64,000 nt of DNA from Caulobacter zeae (GTDB lineage Bacteria; Pseudomonadota; Alphaproteobacteria; Caulobacterales; Caulobacteraceae): NCBI RefSeq assembly GCF_002858925.1, contig NZ_PJRS01000038.1, forward strand, positions 62,001 to 126,000. The letters are read 5' to 3'. The notes under the pieces are model-generated. The model had not been told where the DNA came from. It made no database searches and saw nothing but the letters and a program-made list of their open reading frames with translations. Both the position numbers and the translations under genes were made by a program. This document shows, one piece after another, positions 9,442-17,522 of this stretch (positions are counted from its first letter, which is position 1; each line of letters starts with the position of its first letter).

Positions 9442-10410
9442 CTAGGCCTCGTTCAGAAAGCCGCGCAGCAGGGCGTTATACTGAGCGGGCTTCTCGTTCA
9501 TCGTCAGGTGCGAGCACCCGCTCATCACGGCCAGGCGCGCCTTGCCGGCGACGCCGTCGCGAAGGGTCTCGTGGCAGTCGAGGGTGACCTCGTCGAACTC
9601 GCCGGTGGTGATCAGGGTCTTCTGGGTGATCGCCTTGAGGTCCTTGCGGCGATCCCAGTCCTTCATCTTGCCGACGATGGTGAACTCGTTGGGGCCGTTG
9701 AGCACGCGGTAGGCGGGCGACTTCGAAAGCGCATCCAGGGTCGCCAGGACCTCTGGGCTTGGCGGAACCCGCAGCACGAAGGCGTCGTAGAACTTCTGGA
9801 CGAGCTCGGCGTATTCGGGCGTGCCCGTCTTGCCGGCCTTTTCCAGGGCGTGGATCTTGTCGCCCCAGCCGTCAGGCATGGTGGCGAAGAGGCGCTCGAA
9901 CCCGGCCACGACCTGCGGAATGCTGGCCATGGCGCCGCTCAGGATCAGGCGGTCGACGCCCCTGCCCCGCCCTTGGCACAGATACTCCACGGCCAGCAGC
10001 GCCCCCCACGAGTGTCCCAGCAACACCACCTGATCCAGGCCCAGGGCGGCGCGAACCGCGTCCACTTCGTCGACCGACCGCTGGATCGAGTAGGCGCCGT
10101 CCTCGTCCGGCGCGTCCGACCGTCCGCATCCGAGCTGATCATAGAAGATGACCGGGCGCTCGTCGGCCAGCGCCTTCAGAGGCAGAAGATAGCTGTGCGA
10201 TGAGCCGGGCCCGCCATGCAGGGTGAGCAGCGGCGCCTTGCTCCCGACGCCGAACTTTCGCCAATAGACCTTACCGCCCGGGACGCTCGCAAAGCCTTCG
10301 GCCTGGGGAACCTCCGCCAGCGCGTGGCTCGCCGTGACGGCAAGGCTGGCGCCCAGGAGCCCCGCCGAAGCCTTCAAGGTCTCGCGACGGGTGAAGCCCG
10401 TGTTCGTCAT
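9442..10410 (-). CDS. Tat-exported proline iminopeptidase-like alpha/beta hydrolase
   Basis: 322 residues from ATG 10410, which has AAGGGA nine bases upstream. An in-frame ATG at 10428 overlaps the stop of the preceding amidohydrolase gene as TGATG and is a possible coupled start. The N-terminus carries a twin-arginine signal (TRRETLKA then a hydrophobic stretch to SHALA). The mature part shows HGGPGSSH (65-72) and the elbow GHSWGA with Ser134, as in proline iminopeptidases and related amidases. Third gene of the XapX-amidohydrolase-hydrolase operon. It may cleave amides or peptides in the periplasm; true proline specificity is not shown. Confidence 0.87.
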   Translation of the reverse strand: MTNTGFTRRETLKASAGLLGASLAVTASHALAEVPQAEGFASVPGGKVYWRKFGVGSKAPLLTLHGGPGSSHSYLLPLKALADERPVIFYDQLGCGRSDAPDEDGAYSIQRSVDEVDAVRAALGLDQVVLLGHSWGALLAVEYLCQGRGRGVDRLILSGAMASIPQVVAGFERLFATMPDGWGDKIHALEKAGKTGTPEYAELVQKFYDAFVLRVPPSPEVLATLDALSKSPAYRVLNGPNEFTIVGKMKDWDRRKDLKAITQKTLITTGEFDEVTLDCHETLRDGVAGKARLAVMSGCSHLTMNEKPAQYNALLRGFLNEA

Positions 10411-10427
10411 GTTCGATGTTCCCTTCA

Positions 10428-12362
10428 TCAAACCGCCCAGCAGCCGCAGCCCATCACGCCCCAGAAGGAGCGCGCATCGGCCGTCGGGGCCTCGGCGCCC
10501 AGGGCGGCGGCGTGGTCGTGACCGTGGACGTTGCAGGCGCTGGCGCAGCCGCAGGCGCAGGCGCTGGCCAGGGCGCGGGCCTGCGCTCGGGAACGGTCCT
10601 GGTAGCCGCCGAAGGTCCGCACCGGCGACCAGTCGGGCATAGGCGGCGGGAGGGCCGGCGCCAGCTTGCCGAAGCCGCCTTCGCCATGGACCACCTTTCC
10701 CCCCAGCAGGGTGAGCACCGACGACAGGTGCGGGATCTGGTCCTCGGACACGGTCATGTAGTCGTCGCTGAGCACCGCCAGATCGGCCAGCTGGCCGACC
10801 GCGATCTGGCCCTTCTTGCCCTCCTCGTTCGAGAACCAGGTGTTGGCGGTGGTCCACAGCCGCAGGGCCTCCTCGCGGTCCAGGCGGTTGGCCGGCGGAT
10901 AGAGGCGCGTGCCACCCACCGTCTTGCCGGTCACCAGCCAGTTCAGCGACACCCACGGATTGTAGCTGGCCACGCGGGTCGCATCCGTGCCGGCGCCCAC
11001 CGGAACCCCGGCCTTCAGCATCTTGCCGATCGGAGGCGTCGCCTCGGCGGCCTTGGCCCCGTACCGCTCCATGAAGTACTCGCCCTGATAGGCCATGCGA
11101 TGCTGCACGGCGATGCCGCCGCCTAGGGCCGCGATGCGGTCGATGTTGCGCTCGCTGATCGTCTCGGCGTGGTCGAAGAACCAGTGCAGCCCGTCGAACG
11201 GCATGTCCTTATTGACCTTCTCGTAGACGTCCAGCGCGCGGCTGATCGTCTCGTCATAGGTGGCGTGCAGTCGCCAGGGCCAGCGGTTCTCGACCAGATG
11301 GCGGATCACCGGTTCCAGGTCGGCCTCCATGTTGGCCGGCATCTCGGGCCGGGCGACGCGGAAGTCCTCGAAGTCGGCGGCGCTGTAGACCAGCATCTCG
11401 CCCGCGCCGTTGTGGCGGTACTTGTCGTCGCCCTGGCCGGGCCTGACCTGCTTGGACCAGGCCTGGAAGTCGGCCAGCTCGGCCTTCGGCTTCTGGGTGA
11501 AGAGGTTGTAGCTGATCCGCAGGGTCAGCTGGTCGTCGATGTGCAGCTTCTCGATGATCGCGTAGTCGTCGGGATAGTTCTGGAAACCACCGCCTGCGTC
11601 GATCACGCTGGTCACGCCCAGCCGGTTCATCTCGCGCATGAAATGGCGGGTGGAGTTCAGCTGATATTCAGGCGGAAGCTTGGGTCCCTTGGCCAGGGTG
11701 GCGTAGAGGATCGTCGCGTTCGGCTGGGCCAGCAGCAGGCCGGTGGGATTGCCGGCCGCGTCACGCTGGATCTCTCCGCCGGGCGGGTCGGGCGTGTCCT
11801 TGGTATAGCCCACCGCGCGCAGGGCCGCCGCGTTCAGCAGCGCGCGGTCATAGAGGTGCAGGATGAACACCGGCGTCTCCGGCGCGGCGGCGTTCAGCTC
11901 CTCCAGGGTCGGCAGGCGCTTCTCGACGAACTGGTGCTCGGTGAACCCGCCGACCACGCGCACCCACTGCGGCGGCGGCGTGTTGGCGGCCTGCTTCTTC
12001 AGCATGGCCATGGCGTCGGCCAGGGTCGGCACGCCGTCCCAGCGCAACTCCATATTGTAGTTCAGCCCGCCGCGGATGATGTGCATGTGGCTGTCGATCA
12101 GGCCCGGAATGACGCGACGACCGCCCAGGTCGATCACCTGGGCGTCGGCCTGGGCGGCGGCCCGCACCTCTCCCTCCTCGCCGACGGCGAGGAACCGTCC
12201 GTCGCGGATCAACACGGCCGCGGCTCCGGGATTGCCGCGATCGAGGGTCGTGATCTTGGCGTTGACGAGAATGAGGTCGGGCATGGAGCCCCTTTCGGCG
12301 AAAGCGGAACTGGAAAGGAGAGCGGCGCCGAGCGCCAAGGTCCGGCGGCGGCTCAGGCTCAT
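10428..12362 (-). CDS. YtcJ-like metal-dependent amidohydrolase with Cys/His-rich C-terminal tail
   Basis: 644 residues from ATG 12362, whose ATGA overlaps the XapX stop. A short N-terminal segment with SRRRTLALG looks like an export signal, possibly Tat. The amidohydrolase-3 barrel shows the metal pair His92/His94 in DSHMHI, a further metal site near HATYDETI and DHAETI, and the late Asp in VGAGTDATRV. The last 40 residues are unusual: CACGC, SAC, HGHDH and a terminal GCGC motif, six Cys and several His in all, which looks like an extra metal-binding appendage. The substrate class is N-acyl or cyclic amides; the precise one is unknown. Confidence 0.87.
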   Translation of the reverse strand: MSLSRRRTLALGAALLSSSAFAERGSMPDLILVNAKITTLDRGNPGAAAVLIRDGRFLAVGEEGEVRAAAQADAQVIDLGGRRVIPGLIDSHMHIIRGGLNYNMELRWDGVPTLADAMAMLKKQAANTPPPQWVRVVGGFTEHQFVEKRLPTLEELNAAAPETPVFILHLYDRALLNAAALRAVGYTKDTPDPPGGEIQRDAAGNPTGLLLAQPNATILYATLAKGPKLPPEYQLNSTRHFMREMNRLGVTSVIDAGGGFQNYPDDYAIIEKLHIDDQLTLRISYNLFTQKPKAELADFQAWSKQVRPGQGDDKYRHNGAGEMLVYSAADFEDFRVARPEMPANMEADLEPVIRHLVENRWPWRLHATYDETISRALDVYEKVNKDMPFDGLHWFFDHAETISERNIDRIAALGGGIAVQHRMAYQGEYFMERYGAKAAEATPPIGKMLKAGVPVGAGTDATRVASYNPWVSLNWLVTGKTVGGTRLYPPANRLDREEALRLWTTANTWFSNEEGKKGQIAVGQLADLAVLSDDYMTVSEDQIPHLSSVLTLLGGKVVHGEGGFGKLAPALPPPMPDWSPVRTFGGYQDRSRAQARALASACACGCASACNVHGHDHAAALGAEAPTADARSFWGVMGCGCWAV

Positions 12363-12625
12363 GCCTGAACCGGGGGCTTCCCCGCCTCCCCCGGCTTGGC
12401 CGCCTGTGGGCCAAGGACGTGGACGGCGCAGTCGGACTGGATGAAGGCCACGACCGGAGCGCCGGCGATGAGCCGCTTGACGATCGGCACGGCCTGTTCG
12501 CCGAGCAGAATGCCCATCAGGCCGATCAGCGCGATGGCCGGCGGCGCGGGCGAACGCACGCCCAGCAGCGCATAGATCACGCCCACCAGCAGCCCGGCGC
12601 CAAGGGAGAGAAGGTAGGGCTTCAT
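12359..12625 (-). CDS. XapX domain (DUF1427) small membrane protein
   Basis: 88 residues. Begins MKPYLLSLGAGLLVGVIYALL and continues with VRSPAPPAIALIGLMGILLGEQ, the recognisable XapX signature: two transmembrane helices (about 5-21 and 29-43) joined by a short Pro-rich turn. A C-terminal soluble tail of about 45 residues follows. XapX proteins are named from the xap locus but their function is not established; they often sit beside amidohydrolases, as here, and could be a channel, a transporter accessory or an anchor. First gene of a three-gene operon; stop and next start overlap (ATGA). Confidence 0.85.
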   Translation of the reverse strand: MKPYLLSLGAGLLVGVIYALLGVRSPAPPAIALIGLMGILLGEQAVPIVKRLIAGAPVVAFIQSDCAVHVLGPQAAKPGEAGKPPVQA

Positions 12626-12929
12626 CGAGACGCTCCATCTGGATCCCCGACCGGGGCGACGCAGGGAGTTGAGCCCCCGGGGATCTGGGCCGAGTTTGGC
12701 GTTTCAGGGCGTGATGGCTTGAACGGATTGGTTGTTGGCGCGAGCGCAGCGGCATACGAGCCGGCAATCAGCAAAAATCTGGATCTGTTCGGCAGAATGG
12801 TTAGGCCATGACCAGGCGCGAAGCTCGGAAAATCCTAGGCTTCACTAACCTTTACTGCGCTTTACTCCAGCCGCGCCGCCCCCGCGCCTAAAGTCACTGG
12901 CGAACAACCTTGGCCCATGGAGACGGCGT
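12626..12929. promoter_or_regulatory. Divergent promoter region between XapX operon and AraC gene
   Basis: 304 bp without a gene. Near the AraC end, positions 12841-12865 contain TTCAC-N5-TTTAC-N5-TTTAC, three half-sites with an exact 10-bp period; the reverse complement (GTAAA, GTAAA, GTGAA) matches the element at 2409-2433. It is a candidate binding site for the AraC-type regulator encoded downstream, controlling both itself and the XapX operon. No other clear structure was seen. Confidence 0.5.
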
Positions 12930-13397
12930 ATGGCGCAGATTGAAATCACCGGAGAGCCGAGCACGGACCTTGTCCGCCATGCGCCCGCCCTCGTCGAACA
13001 TCCGACGGTTCCGATCGAGCCGTCCCGATGGGAAGGATTGCTGCCCTGGCAGGCAAGGCGCGTGCGCGACTATGTCGATGGCGACCTGGGTGGCCGGCTG
13101 TCGATCAGGACGGCGGCGGAACGCGCCAAGCTCAGCCCGAGCTACTTCTCGCGCCGCTTTCGCCAGTCCTTCGGCGTGACCTTCTCGCGGTTCGTGGCCC
13201 TTCGCCGGATCGAGCACGCCCAGTCGATGATGATCCGGAGCACCACGAGCCTTTGCCAGATCGCCTTGGCCTGCGGCTTTACCGACCAGGCGCATTTTAC
13301 CCGCACGTTCGGCGGCATGACCGGCTCGACGCCTTCGCAATGGCGGCGCACCGCGATGGTCCGAGGCCACCAGGCTGAAGCGGTGGGGTCGTGCTAG
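12930..13397 (+). CDS. AraC-family transcriptional regulator (short, DNA-binding domain with brief N-terminus)
   Basis: 155 residues. Two helix-turn-helix units are visible: RTAAERAKLSPSYFSRRFRQSFG (about residues 61-83) and SLCQIALACGFTDQAHFTRTFGG, followed by the family-typical G-x-TPSQWRR end. Only about 40 residues precede the DNA-binding domain, too few for a cupin-type sensor domain, so effector sensing is either absent or provided elsewhere. Divergent from the XapX operon. It is the natural candidate to bind the phased GTAAA repeats at 12841-12865 and possibly those at 2409-2433. Confidence 0.9.
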   Translation: MAQIEITGEPSTDLVRHAPALVEHPTVPIEPSRWEGLLPWQARRVRDYVDGDLGGRLSIRTAAERAKLSPSYFSRRFRQSFGVTFSRFVALRRIEHAQSMMIRSTTSLCQIALACGFTDQAHFTRTFGGMTGSTPSQWRRTAMVRGHQAEAVGSC

Positions 13398-13434
13398 GAA
13401 ACCTTGCCCCGAGAACAGCGGGCTAGATCAGCTC

Positions 13435-14190
13435 TCACCCCATCCGGGCGCTGATCAGGAAGCGGCTGCGGCTCTCGGCGGCCTTGCGCTCCAGTTCCAG
13501 GCGCTCCTGCTGCTCGGTGGCGTCAAGCATGGCCTCCAGCAGGCGCGAGAAGTGCAGGCGCATGGCCTGGCGGGCGGCCTTGGCGTCGCGGCGGCGCAGG
13601 GCCTCGACCACGGCGACGTGCTCGTTCTGACGGGCGTCGCCATCGTGATGGCAGATGGATTCGTGGGTGCGGCGCACTTCCGGATCTTCCATGCGGAACT
13701 TCCAGAGGGTCTTGATGGTGTGGATGATGACGCGGTTGCCCGAGGCCGAGGCGATGGTCATGTGGAACTCGCGGTCCACGGCCGTGGAGCGGGCGTCGTC
13801 GTCACCGGCCGCGACCATCTCGACCAGCAGCGCGTCAAGCTTGGCCAGATCGGCGTCGGAGATGATCGGGGCGGCCAGGGCCGCGGCTTCGGACTCGAAC
13901 AGCGAGCGGGCCTCGGTCAGTTCGAAGGCGCTGACGGTCGGCAGGGCGTCGCCGGCCACGCTGTCGGGCGCGACCGGACCGCAGACATAGACGCCGGAGC
14001 CGGCCCGGATGCGCAGGATCCCGCGCGCCTGCAAGGCGATCTCGGCCTCGCGCACGGTCACCCGGCTCACGCCCAACTGCTCGGACATCTCGCGCTCGCC
14101 GGGCAGCCTGGAGCCCGGCGGATATTCCCCCGCCCGGACCATGCCGGCGATCTTGTCGGCGATTTCCTCGAACAGCCGGCGGTCGGCCAT
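13435..14190 (-). CDS. FadR-subfamily GntR regulator of the alginate/uronate locus
   Basis: 251 residues. The N-terminal winged helix shows YPPGSRLPGEREMSEQLGVSR and VREAEIALQARGILRIRAGSGVYV, standard for GntR proteins. The C-terminal part (about 85-235) is an all-helical FCD ligand domain with EARSLFESEAAALAA, VDREFHMTIA and a late HVAVVEAL, which supply the metal-binding Asp/His set typical of regulators that sense sugar acids. Beside the TonB receptor and uronate genes, it is most likely the local repressor released by an alginate breakdown product such as DEH or KDG (inference). AGACCAATTT-like sites precede the locus units. Start ATG 14190 follows GAGGGG. Confidence 0.88.
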   Translation of the reverse strand: MADRRLFEEIADKIAGMVRAGEYPPGSRLPGEREMSEQLGVSRVTVREAEIALQARGILRIRAGSGVYVCGPVAPDSVAGDALPTVSAFELTEARSLFESEAAALAAPIISDADLAKLDALLVEMVAAGDDDARSTAVDREFHMTIASASGNRVIIHTIKTLWKFRMEDPEVRRTHESICHHDGDARQNEHVAVVEALRRRDAKAARQAMRLHFSRLLEAMLDATEQQERLELERKAAESRSRFLISARMG

Positions 14191-14243
14191 GGCGCCCCTC
14201 TAAGACGTTGTTGCGTCGCCAGATTTGCCCCAACCGGATTAAG

Positions 14244-14264
14244 ATTGGAATAGCAAATTGGTCT
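14244..14264. promoter_or_regulatory. Candidate FadR-type operator upstream of the regulator gene
   Basis: ATTGG at 14244-14248 and AAATTGGTCT at 14255-14264 lie in the 96-bp gap between the regulator (start 14190) and the receptor gene. AAATTGGTCT is the exact reverse complement of AGACCAATTT found at 17287-17296 upstream of the receptor. FadR-family regulators of uronate genes in other bacteria (ExuR/UxuR) recognise TTGGT/ACCAA half-sites, so autoregulation is plausible. Confidence 0.5.
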
Positions 14265-14286
14265 GCGCCATGGCCGCTACCCGCGC

Positions 14287-17151
14287 CTACAGCCTTGCGC
14301 GTATGGAGATGAAGAACTGCTGGCCGAAATACTGGTAGTTGCGGGTGCTGCCCGGGACCGGCATCGAGTCGATCTTGACCTCGTTGAACAGGTTGAGGCC
14401 CTGCAGGCGGATATCGACCTTCTTGTTCAGCTTGTACTGGACGTTGAAATCGAAGGCATCGCTCCCCGAGATGTAGCGCAGTTGAGCGTTGCCGCCGACG
14501 AAGTCCTGGTAGTAGCGCGAGCGGTAGCGATAGATGCCCTGCACGCTGAGCGGGCCGTGCTCATAATAGAGCTGGGCCGACAGCACGTGCTTGGAATAGC
14601 CGTTCAGGCCCGCGGGCGGGATCATGCCGCCGGTGACCGCGCCGGTCTCGGCGTCGATGACGTCGCCCAGCCGGATGTCGTGGTTCTTGAAGTTGGTGAT
14701 GGCGTAGTTGTAGCTCAGCTTTCCGCCGAACCCGTCCAGCGGCTTGGGCAGCCAGCTGAACTTGTTGGAGAGGGTGAACTCCGCGCCGTAGACGTGGCTC
14801 TTGTCGTCGCTGTTCTGGGTCTGGGTGACAGGGACGCTGACGCTCTGGCCGTCGATGACGAAGTCCTCGTTGATGGTCACCGGGATGAAGCCGCCGGTGA
14901 ACTGCTTGTAGTAGAGGGTCGTGGCCAGGATGGTGTCGCGGTTGGCGTAATATTCCAGAGCCACGTCGGCGTTCCACGACATGATCGGCTTCAGGCGCGG
15001 GCTGCCGCTGGCGACGATCTCGCCGATGGCGTCCTGGATCGAGGTGAAGTCGGTCCCGTCCTGCAGGGTGATGGTGCGGCCCGCCGCCAGGCTGCTGGGA
15101 GCCGGGCGCGACATGGCGCGATAGAGGGCGATGCGGCCAACCGTCTTGGGCGTCAGGTCGAAATTGGCGTTGACGCTGGGCAGCACGCGGAAGCTGGAGG
15201 CCTTGATCCGGGTGTCGTCGAAGGCGCCGGTTTCGACGAGACGGATCGAGCCGTCGCTGTTGTTGACGACGTCCAGTTCGGCCCGCAGCCCCTTGGAGAC
15301 GACGCTGGTGTCAACCACCCGGACGCCGAAGTTGCCGCGCACCGGCATGCCGGCTGCCTCGCCCTTGTAGGAGGCCATGACGTAGCCCGACCACACGGTT
15401 TCGGTGACGTCGGCATTGGCCACCGAGCGGGTGTCGCCGCTGCCGCCAGGATCTTCCGAGCCCAGGTAATTGCGGAACTGGCAGAGGGTGTCGAAGGTCG
15501 CCCAGCTGCGCACCGAGTGGTTGGGCGCGTCGCCCAGATAGTCCGACTGCGGGAAGTTGGTGCGGCAGGCCAGATTGACGGCCCGGTCGACCGCCAGGCT
15601 GGCCTGGTCGATGGTCACCAGGTCGTCATAGGTGGTGTAGCGGCGGCGCGAATAGCGGGCCCCGGCGTCGATGCGGCTGATGAAGCCGTCCAGATCGTAG
15701 CGGGCGTCGAAGCGGGTCGCGAAGATGCGGTCCTTCTTCTCCTCCTCCTCGCGGGTCAGGCGGGCGTCGTCGCTGTAGAGCGACCAGTCGTCGAGGTTGA
15801 AGCGCGGATCGACGGTGAGGATCGGCGCGAAGCCGCTGCGGGCGTCGTAGGTGAAGGGGACACGCTGGTTGTTGATCGCCGTGCGGTTCCCGTAGATGTC
15901 CAACGGGTCGGTGCGCAGGCGGGTCGAGCGCGTCAGGTCCGTGCGCGTCGTCTGGCTGTAGGAGATGTCGGCGTTCAGGGTCAGGCGATCGGTGGCCCGG
16001 AACTCGAAGTCGCCGCCGCCGCCGATATACTCTTCCTCACGCTGGAACAGGGTCGAGACCGACTGCAGGGTGCTGTTCCCGGTCGCGTAGAGCAGCCGGT
16101 GCTGATCGTCGTACTGCACGTTGCGCAGGGCGTAGCGGGTCTCGGCGAAGCCCAGGTCGTGACGGTCTTCCTCGTAGTTCCGCTTTGAGTATTCCACGTC
16201 CAGGTTCACGTCCCAGCGGTCGTTCGGCTGCCACTGGACGGCGCCGAAGATGGCGTCGCGCTTTTCCTTGGCGGTCAGCTGGCGGAAGGTGATCGAGTTG
16301 GGCGCCAGGTAGAACGGCGTGCCGGCGGCGGCCTGGGCTCGGGTCACCTCGGTGCAGTTGCCGGTGGCGTTGATGTTGGCGTTGCAGGCCAGCCAGGTGT
16401 TTGAGGCGACATAGCTTTCGGCCGGGTCGTCGACCTGGTTGCGCTGGACGCCCAGCGACACCCCGACCTCGCCCAGCTTGCCCAGCTCGTACTGGTCGAC
16501 ATAGCTGGCCGTGCCGCGCCAGCCCCACGGATCCGAGCCGGTGATCCGCTTCTGGTAGGGATTGTAGTTGCCCTTCAGCTCCACCTGAGCCAGCCGCTTG
16601 CCGTAGTCGAGCGGCTTCTTGGTCTCCATCTCGATGGTGCCGGCCACGCCGCCCTCGATCAGGTCGGCCTGCTGTGACTTGTAGATCTTGATGCCGTTGA
16701 ACAGCTCGGACGGGAACTGGCCGAAGTTGACGGCGCGGTCGCCGCTGCCGTTCGAGGCCTCGCGGCCGTTGAAGGTGGTGGCCGACAGGAACGAGCCCAG
16801 GCCCCGCAGCGACACCTCGGTCGGGCCATAGTTGCCACGGTCGGCGGTGGCGCCGGTGATGGTCATGATCGCTTCGCCGATCGACTGGCCCGGCAGGTCG
16901 CCGATTTCGTTGGCCGACAGGGCGTCGACGATGGCCGTGGTGTCGCGCTTGACGGCGATCGAGTTCTGCATGGTCTGGCGGATGGCGCTGACCACCACCT
17001 CGTCGACGGCGTTGTCGGTGATCGGCTGGTCGGCTGGGGCTTGAGCAGCCTCCTGGGCCGAAGCGGCGGCGGCCATGGCGACGATCGAGGCGGCCGCGCC
17101 GCAGCTCAGGATCGTCCGCAGCCGGACGCGGATGGTGTTCGTCGGGCGCAT
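14287..17151 (-). CDS. TonB-dependent outer-membrane receptor (candidate alginate oligosaccharide importer)
   Basis: 954 residues from ATG 17151, with GGGAGGGAG upstream. A signal peptide ends near ASAQ (about residue 32). A possible TonB box (DEVVVSA, about 49-55) leads into a plug domain with SIGEAIMTITG, VSLRGLGSF and IKIYKSQQADLIEGGVAGTIEM, the form found in the carbohydrate-type TonB receptors common in Caulobacter and Xanthomonas. The rest is a beta-barrel ending in aromatic-rich strands (QQFFISIRARL). It should pull oligosaccharides across the outer membrane using TonB energy. Alginate specificity is inferred from the PL17 lyase and FadR regulator in the same locus. Confidence 0.9.
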   Translation of the reverse strand: MRPTNTIRVRLRTILSCGAAASIVAMAAAASAQEAAQAPADQPITDNAVDEVVVSAIRQTMQNSIAVKRDTTAIVDALSANEIGDLPGQSIGEAIMTITGATADRGNYGPTEVSLRGLGSFLSATTFNGREASNGSGDRAVNFGQFPSELFNGIKIYKSQQADLIEGGVAGTIEMETKKPLDYGKRLAQVELKGNYNPYQKRITGSDPWGWRGTASYVDQYELGKLGEVGVSLGVQRNQVDDPAESYVASNTWLACNANINATGNCTEVTRAQAAAGTPFYLAPNSITFRQLTAKEKRDAIFGAVQWQPNDRWDVNLDVEYSKRNYEEDRHDLGFAETRYALRNVQYDDQHRLLYATGNSTLQSVSTLFQREEEYIGGGGDFEFRATDRLTLNADISYSQTTRTDLTRSTRLRTDPLDIYGNRTAINNQRVPFTYDARSGFAPILTVDPRFNLDDWSLYSDDARLTREEEEKKDRIFATRFDARYDLDGFISRIDAGARYSRRRYTTYDDLVTIDQASLAVDRAVNLACRTNFPQSDYLGDAPNHSVRSWATFDTLCQFRNYLGSEDPGGSGDTRSVANADVTETVWSGYVMASYKGEAAGMPVRGNFGVRVVDTSVVSKGLRAELDVVNNSDGSIRLVETGAFDDTRIKASSFRVLPSVNANFDLTPKTVGRIALYRAMSRPAPSSLAAGRTITLQDGTDFTSIQDAIGEIVASGSPRLKPIMSWNADVALEYYANRDTILATTLYYKQFTGGFIPVTINEDFVIDGQSVSVPVTQTQNSDDKSHVYGAEFTLSNKFSWLPKPLDGFGGKLSYNYAITNFKNHDIRLGDVIDAETGAVTGGMIPPAGLNGYSKHVLSAQLYYEHGPLSVQGIYRYRSRYYQDFVGGNAQLRYISGSDAFDFNVQYKLNKKVDIRLQGLNLFNEVKIDSMPVPGSTRNYQYFGQQFFISIRARL

Positions 17152-17175
17152 ATCGGCTCCCTCCCCCTGGTTCTT

Positions 17176-17300
17176 TTCTTATACCGGGACCCTGCGACCT
17201 GGCCGGCGTCGCGTCAAGGCGGATTCTTATACCAATTACGAGATTTCTCAGGCCAATTTACTTGCGATATTGTCGGACCAGATTTTAGACCAATTTAGAC
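17176..17300. promoter_or_regulatory. Promoter/operator region of the TonB receptor gene
   Basis: Upstream of the receptor start (17151) is TTCTTATACC repeated exactly at 17176-17185 and 17224-17233, the second extending into ACCAATTA. Further up are GGACCAGATTTT (17276-17287), AGACCAATTT (17287-17296) and AGACCGG, a run of three ACC half-sites 10-12 bp apart. Similar ACCAATTT/AGACCAGA elements lie upstream of the PL17 lyase gene. The stretch is A/T-rich compared with flanking DNA. Probably binding sites of the locus regulator. The rest of the 371-bp gap (17152-17522) holds the palindromic repeat at 17406-17502. Confidence 0.5.
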
Positions 17301-17405
17301 CGGTTGCGCGGAGGCGGCCACGGCCAGGGCCGTGACGTGCGGCCGCCTCCACGCGCATCCCCCTTTGGGCTCGGGGAAGGAGAAGGCGCTCTTCCAAAAA
17401 AGACC

Positions 17406-17502
17406 CCCGTCATTCCCGCCATCGTGGCGGGAAACCCCGGCTCCGCTCGCAGACGCGGCGCCGACAATGGGGTTTTCGCCGTCGGCAGGCGGGAATGACG
17501 GG
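17406..17502. repeat. REP-like inverted repeat (CCCGTCATTCCCGCC family)
   Basis: CCCGTCATTCCCGCC at 17406-17420 is matched by its exact complement at 17488-17502. Inside the left arm is a smaller hairpin, CCCGCC-ATC-GTGGCGGG-like (17415-17431). Extragenic palindromes built on GTCATTCCCGC are widespread in alphaproteobacteria. It lies downstream of the acetylesterase gene and can also act as a transcript-end hairpin. Confidence 0.6.
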
Positions 17503-17522
17503 AGGTGGGGAAGAACTCGACG

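Noticed and set aside
10411..10956. N-terminal extension of the iminopeptidase-like gene to 504 codons
   Set aside because: Extension overlaps the amidohydrolase gene in another frame and precedes a clear Tat signal with its own ribosome-binding site.
14482..16188. 568-codon plus-strand frame opposite the TonB receptor
   Set aside because: Asp/Gly/Val-rich shadow of the receptor gene without motifs or a ribosome-binding site.
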